NCBI GenBank assembly: GCA_963772225.1
Contig: CAVYWD010000005.1
Span: 124,001 to 188,000 of the forward strand
Length of the DNA: 64,000 nt
Direction of reading: 5' to 3'
Origin: CAVYWD01 sp963772225
GTDB lineage: Bacteria > Myxococcota > Myxococcia > Myxococcales > UBA5297
In this document: positions 54,799 through 64,000 of the stretch, one piece after another
Numbering within the stretch: position 1 is the stretch's first letter
Layout: each line of letters begins with the position of its first letter
Notes under the pieces: generated by a model
The model's input: the letters and a program-made list of their open reading frames with translations, nothing else
What the model was told of the DNA's origin: nothing
The model's database searches: none
Made by a program: the position numbers and the translations under genes

Positions 54799-55497
54799 TC
54801 AGCCCGGCGGAGGCCGCGAGGACGCCTGCAGCTTCTGCTGGGCCTTGTGCCACTGCTGCTCCTGGGACCGGGCGAGCTGGTCCTTCTGCTGCACGTCGAT
54901 CTGCGCCTTCTTCACGTCGCCCTGCTCCTCGGAGACGCGCTTCTCGAAGGCGCCCGGCTTGAGCTTCTGGACCGAGGGGTCGTTGACCTGGGCGAGCGCC
55001 TGGTACTTCGACTGCTCGAGCTCGGCCTTGGCGAGGCTGACCTCTCGGCTGGCGAGCTCCTGGCGGGCCTGCGCGGCGTCATGCTGGGCCTTGGTGGCCT
55101 GGACGTGGGCGTCGGCGGCGTCGATGGCGGGCTTGGAGGCGTCGAGCCGGGCCTGCGCGTTCTTGATCTGCGACTCGTCGTGCGACTTCTTGGCCGCGTC
55201 GAGCTCCTTCTTGGCCATGCTCTCGCGCTCTTTGGCGATCTTCTCCTCCGACCCGGCGATGTTCACGTCGCTCTTCGTGGCCTCGGTCGCGGACTCGGCG
55301 CGCGCCAGACGGTCGTTGGCCTCCTGGACCTTGGCGCGCTGCTGATTGATGTCGGTCATCTGCTGGGGCGACAGGCGGCCCAGCGCCGAGTCGTCCACCG
55401 AGGCGCCCGACCCGCCTATCCCCACCTTGTTCCTGGTGCTGGCGCACCCCGCGACGAAGAGCGCGGCCATCATCAGGACTCGCGTGCTTCTCTGCAT
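54799..55497 (-). CDS. coiled-coil lipoprotein, function unknown
   Basis: A 232-residue lipoprotein. The ATG at 55497 has GGGAGG seven bases upstream. Signal ends FVAGC (Cys18). Almost the whole mature part is Ala/Gln/Lys/Glu-rich helix with heptad spacing (QQRAKVQEANDRLARAESAT, KAQHDAAQARQELASREVSL), ending in a short Pro-rich tail. No family recognised; it resembles small DUF4398-like envelope spacers only in composition. It converges on Wza, so co-function with export is possible but not shown. Confidence 0.75.
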   Translation of the reverse strand: MQRSTRVLMMAALFVAGCASTRNKVGIGGSGASVDDSALGRLSPQQMTDINQQRAKVQEANDRLARAESATEATKSDVNIAGSEEKIAKERESMAKKELDAAKKSHDESQIKNAQARLDASKPAIDAADAHVQATKAQHDAAQARQELASREVSLAKAELEQSKYQALAQVNDPSVQKLKPGAFEKRVSEEQGDVKKAQIDVQQKDQLARSQEQQWHKAQQKLQASSRPPPG

Positions 55498-55722
55498 CCC
55501 GTGCCTCCCTGGCGCTGCGCGCCTTTTGCACGGATCGACAATGGGGACGGCGTCCCGCCGAGTGAAGAGCGGAGGGGGCGGGCCCCTTGGAGGCGCCCAC
55601 TGGCGGGAGAGGCGAGGCACGGGAGAACCGGTTGTGCGCCGGGTGCCCGGGGCGAGCGGAGAGCCGTCGCCCGTCCACTTGGCGCTGCGGGGGCCGAGAG
55701 CTCGGTGCTAGGTTTGGCCTCC

Positions 55723-56801
55723 ATGTTCGTCGCCATCGCGAATCTTAGGTCTCGGGCTGGTCATCCTGGTCCACGAGGCCGGTCACTTTCTCGCCGCGCG
55801 GGCCTGCCGGATGCGGGCGGAGGTGTTCTCGATAGGCTTTGGGCCGGCCCTGCTCGCCTGGCACGGGAAGAGAACCGAGTACCGGATTCTCCGCGTTGCC
55901 GCTGGGCGGGTACGTGCGCATCGCGGGAATGGCCCCGGGCGACGGGACCGCCGCGGACGACCCGGAGTCCTTCGCCAACCACCCCGCCTGGCAGCGCTTC
56001 CTGGTGATCTTGGCGGGGCCGGCCGTGAACTGGGCCTTCGCCGTCCTGCTGCTGGCGACGCTGTTCGTGGTCGGCGTCCGGGTGTCGACGAATCGCCCGG
56101 TCGTCGAAGATGTCTCGGGCGCGGCGGCCGCCGCCGCAGGGCTGATGCCCGGCGACCGGATCGTGTCCATCGACGATCAGCCTATCGGCACCTGGGAGGA
56201 CGTGGAGCGCGCCATCGGCGCGCGGCGCGGCAAACTTATGCAGATCCGCGTGGCCAGAGGCGGCGGTGAGCAGACGCTCACCGGGACCACCGGTCCCGAT
56301 GGCCGCCTGGGCATCGGAGGGGAGACCCAGGTCGCGCGCTTGCCGTTGAAGCGCTCGTTCTCGCTGGCGCTCGCCAAGTCGGGCCAGGGGTTGCTCGAGA
56401 CGCTCGACCTCCTCCGCCGACTGGTGCTCAGAAAGGGTGACACAGGCCCGGTGATCGGCCCCGTGGAGATCGTCAGCGAGACGGTTCAGGCGGTCTCGAA
56501 GGACGTCTCGCAGATCTTCCTCATCCTCGGGCAGATCTCCCTGGTCCTGGCCATGATGAACCTGTTGCCCATCCCCGCGCTCGACGGCGGCAGGCTGGCG
56601 TTCATCCTGGTCGCCATGGTGCGCAGGCGCCCGGTGAACCCGAGCGTCGAGGCCGCGGTGCACGGCGCCGGCCTGGTGCTCCTCCTGCTGCTCATGGTCT
56701 TCGTGACCTACCGCGACGTGCGCCGTCGGCTGCACGCCTCCGAGGCGAGCGGGCGCGCGCCCCCGGCTGCCGCCGCGTCGAGCGCCGACGCCGGGCCGTG
56801 A
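55723..56801 (+). CDS. RseP-like M50 site-2 protease (two frameshifts)
   Basis: A reconstructed intramembrane zinc protease of about 359 residues; length is 3n+2. The ATG at 55723 gives MFVAIA, then one extra base near 55740 leads to ILGLGLVILVHEAGHFLAAR, containing the HEXXH zinc motif. A second extra base near 55890 leads from WHGKRTEYRI to SALPLGGYVRIAGMAPGDG. The remainder is continuous: a membrane helix (NWAFAVLLLATLFVVG), a PDZ domain (LMPGDRIVSIDDQPIGTW) and the third zinc ligand region NLLPIPALDGGRLAF. RseP proteases cleave anti-sigma factors and signal-peptide remnants and are often essential, so sequence error is more likely than loss. The second half of the gene is one open frame. 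Confidence 0.85.
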
Positions 56802-57020
56802 GCGAGAGGTGGGCTCGAGGTTTTCGCTGGAGGCCTTGAGGGGGCGAGCTCGATGCCGGTGAATCAAGCTCTCCGCCGAGCCAAGTCCCCATTCGAAGAA
56901 CGATTGAGCACCAACCATCGACGCGAGGCCGGGCCGCAAGGGTCTCCGACATGCCTCGTCGGTCGGAGGCGCAGCCTCGTTCGGGTGAATGGATTGCGGG
57001 CAGAGGAACCTGGCCGGCGG

Positions 57021-57452
57021 CTACGGCCAGAGCTTTCTCCGCTCGCCGGTGGCGCGGTAGCGGCGGTAGTCCTCGAGGATGGTCGCGTGGTCGAAGACGA
57101 TGGGCCCGGGCAGCGCGTCGAGCGGGAAGGCCTGGGCGACCTCGGCGTCGTCGGCGCCCTTGGGCTCGCCCTCGGCGCGGGCGGCAAACACGGTGGTGAG
57201 CGTGTGTCGCCGGGCGTCTCGCTTCGGGTCGGAGTAGGTGAAGAGCTGTTCGATCAGGCGGATTTCCAGGCCGGTCTCCTCCTGCGCCTCGCGGACCGCC
57301 GCCTCCTCCAGCGTCTCGCCGACCTCGACGAAGCCGCCGGGCAGCGCCCATCCCAGGGGCGGGAACTTCCTGCGCACCATCACGATGCGCCCTCCGGGGA
57401 GCTCGATGATGGCGTCGACGGTGGGCGCGGGGGACGGGTGCGGGCCGGGCAA
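57021..57452 (-). CDS. NUDIX hydrolase
   Basis: A 143-residue protein with a full Nudix box, GGFVEVGETLEEAAVREAQE followed by ETGLEI, at about residues 39-64. It hydrolyses nucleoside diphosphates linked to another group; the substrate (ADP-ribose or similar) is a guess from size and the DAIIELPGGRIVMVRRKFPP start. ATG or an adjacent start at 57452. It lies downstream of the superoxide dismutase gene on the same strand, separated by a strong hairpin, so it is probably transcribed separately. Confidence 0.9.
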   Translation of the reverse strand: MPGPHPSPAPTVDAIIELPGGRIVMVRRKFPPLGWALPGGFVEVGETLEEAAVREAQEETGLEIRLIEQLFTYSDPKRDARRHTLTTVFAARAEGEPKGADDAEVAQAFPLDALPGPIVFDHATILEDYRRYRATGERRKLWP

Positions 57453-57490
57453 GCGAGGCTCCAGGGGTCAAGGGGCGAAGTCACAGGAAT

Positions 57491-57529
57491 CGACGAGGGC
57501 CTCGAGGGGAGTCCTCGAGGCCCTCGTCG
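57491..57529 (-). terminator. strong hairpin, likely transcription terminator of sodB
   Basis: A perfect 17-base stem (57491-57507 with 57513-57529) and five-base loop, 38 bases beyond the superoxide dismutase stop codon. A T tract is absent on the minus strand, so it may instead be a transcript-stabilising hairpin. Confidence 0.6.
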
Positions 57530-57567
57530 GAATCAAGGCGGAATCACGTCGAGCAAAGCGCCCGATG

Positions 57568-58159
57568 TTACTTGACGCGCCCCTCGGCGGCCTTCCAATT
57601 CACGTTGGCGAAGAACGCGTCGAGGTACTTGGCGCGCTCGGTGGGCTTGTAGTCCACCGTCCAGGCGTGCTCCCAGATGTCCAGCGCGAGCACCGGGCGG
57701 TAGCCGGCGATGTTGCCGTCCTGGTGCAGGCTCACCCATCGGTTGCAGAGCCAGCCGTTGCTCGGGTCCTGCAGGGTCAGCACCCAGCCCACCCCGCGGG
57801 ACTTGGCCAGGGTCACGAGGTCCTTCTTGTAGTTGTCGAATGAGCCGAAGCTCTCGTCGATGACCTTGGCGAGCGCGCTGCCCTTGCCGAGCTCGGAGCC
57901 GTTCGCGACGAGGTTTTCGAAATAGTACTCGTGGAGCACCATGCCGTTCTGCTCGAACGGAAGCCGCCGACTCAGCTCGGCGAAGGCCGGCGACTCGCCT
58001 TGGCCCTTGGCGAGCAGGTCCGCGGTCTGCTCCCTTAGCACATTGGTGTTCTTCACGTAGCCTTCGTACAGCTTGAGGTGCTGCTCGAATCTGCGACTCC
58101 GAGAGGCCCTTCAGGCCTTTCAGGTTGGGAAATTCGCGAACCTTGTAAGACCGCTCCAT
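57568..58159 (-). CDS. Fe/Mn-family superoxide dismutase (frameshifted near N terminus)
   Basis: A 196-residue enzyme that dismutates superoxide. The ATG at 58159 is preceded by AGGAGATT. The first 24 residues (MERSYKVREFPNLKGLKG to SESQI) are followed by one extra base near 58086-58090, after which the frame continues EQHLKLYEGYVKNTNVLREQ. Metal-ligand candidates are His in EQHLKLYEGY, His in MVLHEYYFENL, and Asp and His in ALDIWEHAW. Gene length is 3n+1. The portion from KNTNVLREQ onward is an open frame. The symbol is avoided because metal preference cannot be read. A strong hairpin follows. Confidence 0.88.
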
Positions 58160-58416
58160 GGGAATCTCCTTAGACGGTGTGGGTATCGAGCCGATGGCGG
58201 CATATCTAGGAAGCGGGAACTGCCGCGGCAATCTTTCTTGCCGCGAACCGACGCGTCGCTGTCCACTTTTGGGCGCCTTCTTCGACCCCTTTGCATGCAT
58301 GAGATGCGCGGGGGCGGCCGGAGGTTCGGCCAATCCGGCGCTCGCCTCTCCGGGCCGAGGGCTAGCGCCGGCCGGGGCTGCGAGTTACCTCCTCGGGGAG
58401 CCCAAGGGGAGGCGCC

Positions 58417-58773
58417 ATGCCGCAGAAGAAGACCTTGGAACGTGTTCAACGCGCCCGTCGGCGGGGCAAGCCGGCAACGACGCAAGCCGGCGCGTTCGTC
58501 CGTGAAGAGATGGAGCGCGCGAAGAGTGGCAAGGGCCCGGCGAAGAGCCGCAAGCAGGCGGTGGCCATCGGCCTCTCCGAGGCGCGGCGCGCGGGTGTGG
58601 ACCTGCCTCCGCCGGATTCCGGCCGGGTGAACGACAAGACTCGGCGGCGGGCCGAGGCCTCTTACCGCCGGGGGCAGGAGAGCAGGCCGCTCGGCCGAGG
58701 CTCGGGAGGGAAGAAGGCCAAAGGCGGCTCGCCCGGCAAGCGCTCCAAGGGCAAGGGCGCGCCCCGCCGGTAA
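58417..58773 (+). CDS. DUF6496 small basic protein
   Basis: A 118-residue highly basic protein. The block TQAGAFVREEMERAKSGKGP then AKSRKQAVAIGLSEARRAGV matches DUF6496. The C-terminal third is Lys/Arg/Gly-rich, histone-like. Function is unknown; nucleic-acid association is a reasonable guess from charge. ATG at 58417 follows GGGGAGGCGCC. It stands alone between the divergent superoxide dismutase gene and the M3 peptidase gene. Confidence 0.85.
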   Translation: MPQKKTLERVQRARRRGKPATTQAGAFVREEMERAKSGKGPAKSRKQAVAIGLSEARRAGVDLPPPDSGRVNDKTRRRAEASYRRGQESRPLGRGSGGKKAKGGSPGKRSKGKGAPRR

Positions 58774-58875
58774 CGGAGGGCGAGCGGCTCGGCGCTCGCG
58801 GCCCTCCTTGCCCTCCCGCGGAGCGCGTGCGAGCCTCGGACGCTCCAACCGCGACTGCACCTTGGAGCCGGCGCC

Positions 58876-61032
58876 ATGATCCGCCTCGTCGCTGCCCTCG
58901 CCCTCGCGGCGGCGGCCTCCCCGCCGAAGCCCGCGCCGGCGGGCCTCGAGGTGCCTCGCCCCCCTGCGGAGAAGACCGTGACCAACCCCCTCTTGCCGAA
59001 GTGGTCGGGCCCCTACGGCGGCGTCCCGCCCTTCGACGCGGCCCACGTGGAGCACTTCCAGCCCGCCTTCGAGAAGGCCATGGCCGAGCAGCTCGCCGCG
59101 GTGGACGCCATCGCAGGCGACCCGGCGGCGCCCACCTTCGAGAACACCTTGGCGGCGATGGAGCGCTCGGGGCGGACCCTGGACCGGGTCTCGAGCGTCT
59201 ACAACGTCTTCGCCTCCACCCTGAGCACGCCCGAGTTCCAGGCGGTCGAGCGCGAGATGGCGCCCCGGCTCGCGGCGTTCCGAGACAAGATCAATCAGAA
59301 CGAGAAGCTGTTCGCGCGCCTGGAGGCGGTCTACCGGGCCCGCGCCGGGGCGTCTTTCAGCCCGGAGCAGCAGCGGCTCGCCTGGCTCTACCATACGAAC
59401 TTCGTGCGGGCCGGGGCGAAGCTGCTCGCGCCGCAGAAGAAGCGCGTCGCCGAGGTCAACGAGCGCCTGGCGGCCCTGTACACCCGCTTCTCCCAGAACG
59501 TGCTCGGCGACGAGGCCGAGCACGTCCTCTTCCTCGAGAGCGAGGCCGACCTTCAGGGCCTGCCGGCGTCGGTCCGCTCGGCGGCGGCCGCCGCGGCCGA
59601 GGCGCGGGGCAAGAAGGGCCAGTGGGCGGTGGTCAACACGCGCTCGAGCGTGGAGCCGTTCCTGAGCTACTCCAGCCGCCGCGCTTTGCGTGAAAAGGTC
59701 TGGCGGGCGTTCATCTCGCGCGGCGACCACGGCGACGCGCGCGACAACAAGAAGGTCCTCGCCGAGATCCTCAAGCTGCGCGCCGAGCGCGCTCGGCTGC
59801 TCGGGTACCCGACGCACGCGCACTGGCGCCTCGAGGACTCGATGGCAGGAACGCCGGACAAGGCCCTGCAGCTCATGGAGGCGGTGTGGCCCGCGGCGGT
59901 GGCCCGGGTGCGCGAGGAGGTCGCCGACATGCAGGCCGTCGCCGACCGCGAGGGCGCGAAGCTCGTCGTTGAGCCCTGGGACTACCGGTACTACGCCGAG
60001 AAGGTGCGCAAGGCCAAGTACGACCTCGACGAGAACGAGGTGAAGCCCTACCTGCAGCTCGAGAAGCTGCGCGAGGGCATGTTCTGGGTGGCCGGCGAGC
60101 TGTTCGACCTCCACTTCAAGCCGGCGAGCGGCGTTCCGGTCTACCACCCGGACGTCCGGGTCTTCGAGGTCCAGGACGGCGCGGGCAAGACCGTGGGGCT
60201 CTGGTATTTCGATCCCTATGCGCGGCCGGGCAAGCAATCCGGCGCCTGGATGAACGCCTACCGGGACCAGGAGCGCTTCGACGGCGAGGTGCTGACCCTC
60301 GTCTCCAACAACGCCAACTTCGTGAAGGGCGACCCCTCCGAGCCGGTGCTGGTGAGCTGGACCGACGCCGAGACGCTCTTCCACGAGTTCGGCCACGCGC
60401 TCCACGGGCTGTGCTCGAGCGTGAGCTACCCCTCGCTCTCGGGCACGTCGGTGGCGCGCGACTACGTGGAGTTCCCCTCGCAGCTGCTCGAGCGCTGGCT
60501 CTCGACGCCCGAGGTGCTGACCCGGTTCGCGGTCCACGCGGCGACCGGCAAGCCCATCCCGAAGGAGCTGGTCGCGAAGCTCGAGCGCGCCTCCAGGTTC
60601 AACCAGGGCTTCGCCACGGTCGAGTACCTCGCCGCGGCGCTGGTCGACCTGAGGCTCCACCTGGCCGGCGAGAGGGACATCGACGCCGCCGAGTTCGAGC
60701 GGGAGGCGCTCAAGGCGCTGGGCATGCCCAAGGAGATCGTCCTGCGGCACCGCCTGCCGCACTTCGGGCACGTCTTCGCGGGCGACGGCTACTCCGCCGG
60801 GTACTACAGCTACCTTTGGTCCGACGTCCTCTCCGCCGACGCGTACGAGGCCTTCACCGAAGCGGGCGGCCCCTACGACAAGGCGGTCGCGAAAAGGCTC
60901 AAGGCGAAGGTCTTCTCCGCGGGAAACACCGTGGACCCGGCCGAGGCCTACCGGGCCTTTCGCGGCCGCGACCCGGCCGTCGGCGCCCTGATGCGGCGCA
61001 GGGGCTTCGCGGAGCCGGGGGCGGCGAAGTAG
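58876..61032 (+). CDS. M3-family zinc metallopeptidase (peptidyl-dipeptidase Dcp / oligopeptidase A-like)
   Basis: A 718-residue exported peptidase. Residues 1-15 form a signal peptide, so it should act in the periplasm, like Dcp. The all-helical M3 fold is recognisable from FENTLAAMERSGRTLDRVS, KQSGAWMNAYRDQERFDG and the zinc site LFHEFGHALHGLCS (His503, Glu504, His507) with the third ligand candidate Glu in YVEFPSQ. The substrate-binding tail SAGYYSYLWSDVLSADAY is intact. Full length and in frame. It degrades short peptides, releasing dipeptides if Dcp-like. Confidence 0.93.
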   Translation: MIRLVAALALAAAASPPKPAPAGLEVPRPPAEKTVTNPLLPKWSGPYGGVPPFDAAHVEHFQPAFEKAMAEQLAAVDAIAGDPAAPTFENTLAAMERSGRTLDRVSSVYNVFASTLSTPEFQAVEREMAPRLAAFRDKINQNEKLFARLEAVYRARAGASFSPEQQRLAWLYHTNFVRAGAKLLAPQKKRVAEVNERLAALYTRFSQNVLGDEAEHVLFLESEADLQGLPASVRSAAAAAAEARGKKGQWAVVNTRSSVEPFLSYSSRRALREKVWRAFISRGDHGDARDNKKVLAEILKLRAERARLLGYPTHAHWRLEDSMAGTPDKALQLMEAVWPAAVARVREEVADMQAVADREGAKLVVEPWDYRYYAEKVRKAKYDLDENEVKPYLQLEKLREGMFWVAGELFDLHFKPASGVPVYHPDVRVFEVQDGAGKTVGLWYFDPYARPGKQSGAWMNAYRDQERFDGEVLTLVSNNANFVKGDPSEPVLVSWTDAETLFHEFGHALHGLCSSVSYPSLSGTSVARDYVEFPSQLLERWLSTPEVLTRFAVHAATGKPIPKELVAKLERASRFNQGFATVEYLAAALVDLRLHLAGERDIDAAEFEREALKALGMPKEIVLRHRLPHFGHVFAGDGYSAGYYSYLWSDVLSADAYEAFTEAGGPYDKAVAKRLKAKVFSAGNTVDPAEAYRAFRGRDPAVGALMRRRGFAEPGAAK

Positions 61033-61268
61033 AGAGAGAGAAGGTCTCTCGGCGCGCCGGTTTCGCGATCGATTGCGCGCGCATTGCCTTCTCGAATGCT
61101 CGAGGTTCTCCATCCGCGCCCGCGCCCTGTCCAGGCCAATTCCGCCGCGGAGTGCCGCCGAGTGGTCGAGGAGGTCCAGAGGGCTCACGACGGCGGCAGG
61201 CTCTGGCGTGAATGGCCCTCGAGGGAGGGCCGTGAGGCAGCCGCCCACCGTTGAGAACCCCCGTCGGC

Positions 61269-61499
61269 CTACCCATCGTCGACATTGACGGCGAGGAGTG
61301 GTCCGGCGGACGGTCGACAGAGGACGGCGAAGAGGACGGCGACCAGGGCGCCGAGCGTCGCCAGCGTGACCGCCGCGATGGCCAGCGTCAGCGCCGCCAG
61401 CCGCGGCGTCATGAGGAGTAGGGCCAGCGCGCGGAACGGAAGGGCAAAGCCCTGAACGAAGTCCAGCGGGCCGGCGCGGCGGAGCTCAGGGACGTCCAT
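61269..61499 (-). CDS. short membrane protein resembling the N terminus of EI24/CysZ family
   Basis: A 76-residue frame: DFVQGFALPFRALALLLMTP followed by one long hydrophobic stretch (LAALTLAIAAVTLATLGALV). The start matches the usual beginning of EI24-domain membrane proteins, which are about 250 residues, so this would be a truncated remnant or a fragment of a frameshifted gene. The downstream part in other frames did not show the rest of the family. Low confidence. Confidence 0.4.
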   Translation of the reverse strand: MDVPELRRAGPLDFVQGFALPFRALALLLMTPRLAALTLAIAAVTLATLGALVAVLFAVLCRPSAGPLLAVNVDDG

Positions 61500-61658
61500 C
61501 GCGGCTCCTCAGTGGGGTCCGGTCCCGCGACGCTCGGCGGGGCCGCACATTCTGGACGGCCGCCGAGAAGGGTTCGCCAGGCGACAGGGCGCGCGCTATT
61601 ATCGCGCTCTTCGCCCGCTCGACTTGGCTCGTTTCTCTTTCCCCTGCTCGACGCGAAC

Positions 61659-64000
61659 ATGCCCCTCAAGCTCGCTGGCCTTCTGGTGACGTCAGGCGCC
61701 GTCCCCGCCGGAATCGTCGAGGACGCGCTGCGGCGCCAGGTGCTCTCCGGCTGCGCCCTGGACACCGCGCTGCTCGAGGCGGGCGCCCGGCTCACCGAGG
61801 CGCAGCTCTTGGCGAAGCTGGAGCAGGCGAGCGGGCTCAAGGAGGTCGGCGCGTTGGCCTTGGCGGAGGCCGAGCCTGCGGCCGTCGCGCTGCTCTCCGC
61901 GAAGCTCGCCGAGCGGCATGGCATGCTGCCCTTGCGCTCCGACGGGCTGGCGCTCGAGGTGGCAGTGCGCTATCCGCCCTCGACCGAGATGCTGGAGCAG
62001 GTGGGCTTTCTGCTGAAGCGCGAGCTCCACCCGTTCGTCGCCCTCGAGGTGCGCCTGCGCGAGGCCATCGCGCGCGCCTACGGCGCTGACCTGCACCCTC
62101 GCCACCAGGCGATGCTTCAGGTGCTGGGGCCCAGCGCGCCCGCCCCGAGCCTCAGGCCAATCCGTGGATCGTCGAGGTCCCCGAGAAGAGCTCGCCTGCG
62201 GCGGCCGCGGCGGCGTCGCCGAGAGGCTTGGGCGGGCTGATTCAGGACCACGAGGGCCTGGCGCTCGCCATCGAGCAGGCGCTCGAGGCGGCGGAGCTCC
62301 CGCTCCGGCGCGCGGCGGAGACCCAGCGCAATCGGCTCGCTCCTCGGGGCTTCGACCTCGCCGGCCTGGCCGAGCGGATCGTCGCTTTCACTCTCGGTGC
62401 GTCGGCGTTCAAGGCGGCGGCGCCCGAGGCGTGGACCCTGGCCAAGGCGCGCGCCGCGGTCGACGGGGCGGACGACCGCCACCAGATCATCCGCACGGCG
62501 CTGCGCTTCGCGCTCAAGACCTTCGACTTCGCGGCGGCGTTCGCGGTGGTGGGGGGGAACGCGGTCGGCTGGGCGGCGCAGGCGCGCGAGGGCGCGGCCG
62601 ACGAGGGCGTGGAGCGGATCAGCATCCCGCTCGACGCGCCGAGCGTGCTGCGCACGGTGCTGCTCACGAAGGGCCGGTATCTCGGTTCGCTGCCGGGCGA
62701 TCCGCTGAGCCAGTCGCTCGCCGCCGATCTCGGGCGCCCCAGGGCGAACTCGGTGTTCCTCCACGCGGTGGAGGTGCGCGACCGGCCGGTGGCCATCTTC
62801 TACGGAGACGTGAACGGCCGCGCCATCTCCGAGCGCGACGTCGGCGAGTTCGTGGTCTTCGCGCAGCACCTGGGCCAGCGCATCGAGAAGCTCATCGTCG
62901 ACCAGAAGCGGCGGCTGGACCGCGCCGCGCGCGAGGCGGGCGGGGCCCTGCCCGGCGAGGGCGTGCCGGCGCCGGCGTTCGCCCTGGAGCCGCCGACGCT
63001 GACCACCGCGGAGCTGTTCGCGCGCAGCGCGCCGCGGCCGAGGGGCGGGGCGAAAGCGAGCGGCGACGCGGCGCCGAGCGCGGTGCTCGCCGCGGCTCCG
63101 GCGCCGGGCGCGTCGTCGCGGCTCACGGGCGCGAGCCTGGCCATGCCGTCGTCCATGGACGACCTGTTCGAAGCGGCGGAGCGGCTCTTGGACCCGGACC
63201 TCGGCGAGCGGGCGAAGGCGCTGGCGCTGCTCTCGCGTTTCCCGGAGGTCGCGGCGGCGGTGCTGGTGGCCCGCTTCCCGGGCCCGGTGCTGCGCTCGAG
63301 GGTGCCGGTGTCCGAGCTGCCGTCGCCCGAGGAGCTGGGGCCCATCCCGGCGGCGCTGGCGCGCATGGGCGTGGCGGCGGCGCGGGCGCTGGTGCCGCTC
63401 TTCGAGCACCGGGACGTCGACAGCCGGTACTTCGCGCTGCTCACCGCGGGGCGCCTGCCGGCGCCGGTGCTGGTGGGGCCCATTGCGCTCCGGGTCTTCG
63501 ACCGGCACCCCATCGTCGCCGGGGCGGCGCGCGTCGCGTTGGCGTCCATGCGCGGGGTGCAGGGGTTCGGGCCGGCGGTCGCGAAGATCCGCGCCGAGCT
63601 CGCGTCGCGCGACAGCGAGACGGCGAACAGCGCCGCCAAGGCGCTGGGGCTCTTGCGAGACGCCGGGTCGGTGGAGGCGCTCATCGGGCTCACCGGGCAC
63701 GAGAACAAGGCGCTGGCGCAGTCGTCGGCGGACGCGCTGAGGGAGATCACGAAGCAGCCGCTGGGGCAGAGCCCGGCGCGGTGGTCGGACTGGTGGGCGG
63801 GCGCCAAGCTCAAGGCGAGGGAGGAGTGGCTTCTCGAGGCGCTTCGCCACAAAGACCTCGAGAATCCGCGCCTCGGCGGCCGAGGAGCTGGCGCGGGCAG
63901 CCGGGGACAGCTTTGGCTTCGCCGCCGAGGGGCCGCGCCCGGAGCGGGAGGCCGCGGCGGCGAAGTTCGAGGAGTGGTGGAAGGCGAAGGTCGGGGCGAG
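61659..64000 (+). CDS. GspE N-terminal (MshEN) domain and HEAT-repeat protein, partial at window end (frameshifted)
   Basis: Starts MPLKLAGLLVTSGAVPAGIVEDAL, a GspE/PilB N-terminal domain (to about residue 150). Near 62150 the frame changes (one base lost or two gained) and continues ANPWIVEVPEKSSP, an Ala-rich linker, then a roughly 230-residue domain (LAERIVAFTLGASAFKA, FDFAAAFAVVGGNAVGWAAQ; GAF-like by eye), and HEAT repeats (ANSAAKALGLLRDAGSVEAL, AQSSADALREITKQP). A further +1 shift near 63862 leads to IRASAAEELARAAGDSFGFA and FEEWWKAKV at the edge. No ATPase domain is present, so it is not a secretion motor; the MshEN domain may bind c-di-GMP. The long middle frame is clear on the plus strand although its opposite strand is also open. 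Confidence 0.65.

Noticed and set aside
62117..63850. Minus-strand 577-codon frame near the window end
   Set aside because: Arg/Pro-rich with no domain. The plus strand in the same region encodes HEAT repeats continuous with the GspE-N protein once frame breaks are allowed.

Overview
The window is a high-GC chromosomal segment that most resembles a member of the Myxococcota (Deltaproteobacteria in the older sense). The evidence is a MYXO-CTERM-like tail on a secreted DUF4091 protein, many cysteine-rich or OmpA-type lipoproteins, a CxxCH/CxxxxCH multihaem lipoprotein, a very large GAF-rich sensor kinase and a GspE-N/HEAT fusion. No rRNA, tRNA or CRISPR array was seen.

Layout. 0-7.5 kb: EamA transporter, DUF6157 protein, Cys-rich lipoprotein, a four-helix-bundle (23S-IVS/S23 type) gene framed by 42-bp perfect inverted repeats and split from its upstream arm by a complete ISKra4-family insertion sequence, a small Gln-rich secreted protein, and two OmpA-domain lipoproteins. 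7.8-12 kb: MarR regulator and ClC channel, an ART-like toxin/antitoxin-like pair, and a broken lipoprotein. 12.4-26 kb: orphan four-GAF histidine kinase, GH57 enzyme, an ABC-ATPase/TOPRIM-like two-gene operon (putative defence), GT1 glycosyltransferase, DUF4091 protein, ABC-F ATPase. 26-28.4 kb: a lipoprotein with 20 haem-binding motifs in four five-haem modules. 29.5-31.2 kb: discoidin/beta-helix lipoprotein with a Pro-Thr linker.

32.7-54.7 kb is a complete Wzx/Wzy-type exopolysaccharide or capsule locus in three transcription units. A rightward unit (flippase, GT2, GT4, polymerase) converges on a long leftward unit (initiating sugar transferase, FemAB-like protein, proline dehydrogenase, second FemAB-like protein, nucleotide-sugar 6-dehydrogenase, GT4, 4-epimerase, GT4, nucleotidyltransferase). 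A second rightward unit carries a PglD-like acetyltransferase, a FlaA1/WbpM-like dehydratase, a Wzz/BY-kinase and a Wza exporter. Together they make activated (probably uronic and amino) sugars, start the chain on undecaprenyl phosphate, extend it, flip it, polymerise it and export it. 54.8-64 kb is housekeeping: coiled-coil lipoprotein, RseP-like protease, NUDIX hydrolase, Fe/Mn superoxide dismutase, DUF6496 protein, M3 oligopeptidase, and a GspE-N/HEAT protein running off the end.

Eleven reading-frame breaks were found in eight otherwise well conserved genes, ten of them fitting a single extra base. This looks like systematic insertion error in the sequence, so those genes are annotated as single frameshifted CDSs and not as proven pseudogenes. 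The most unusual signals are the inverted-repeat-framed S23 gene, a dispersed repeat that starts exactly at the stop codon of two unrelated genes, the ATPase/TOPRIM operon, the 20-haem lipoprotein, and the proline dehydrogenase embedded between two FemAB-like genes in the polysaccharide operon.
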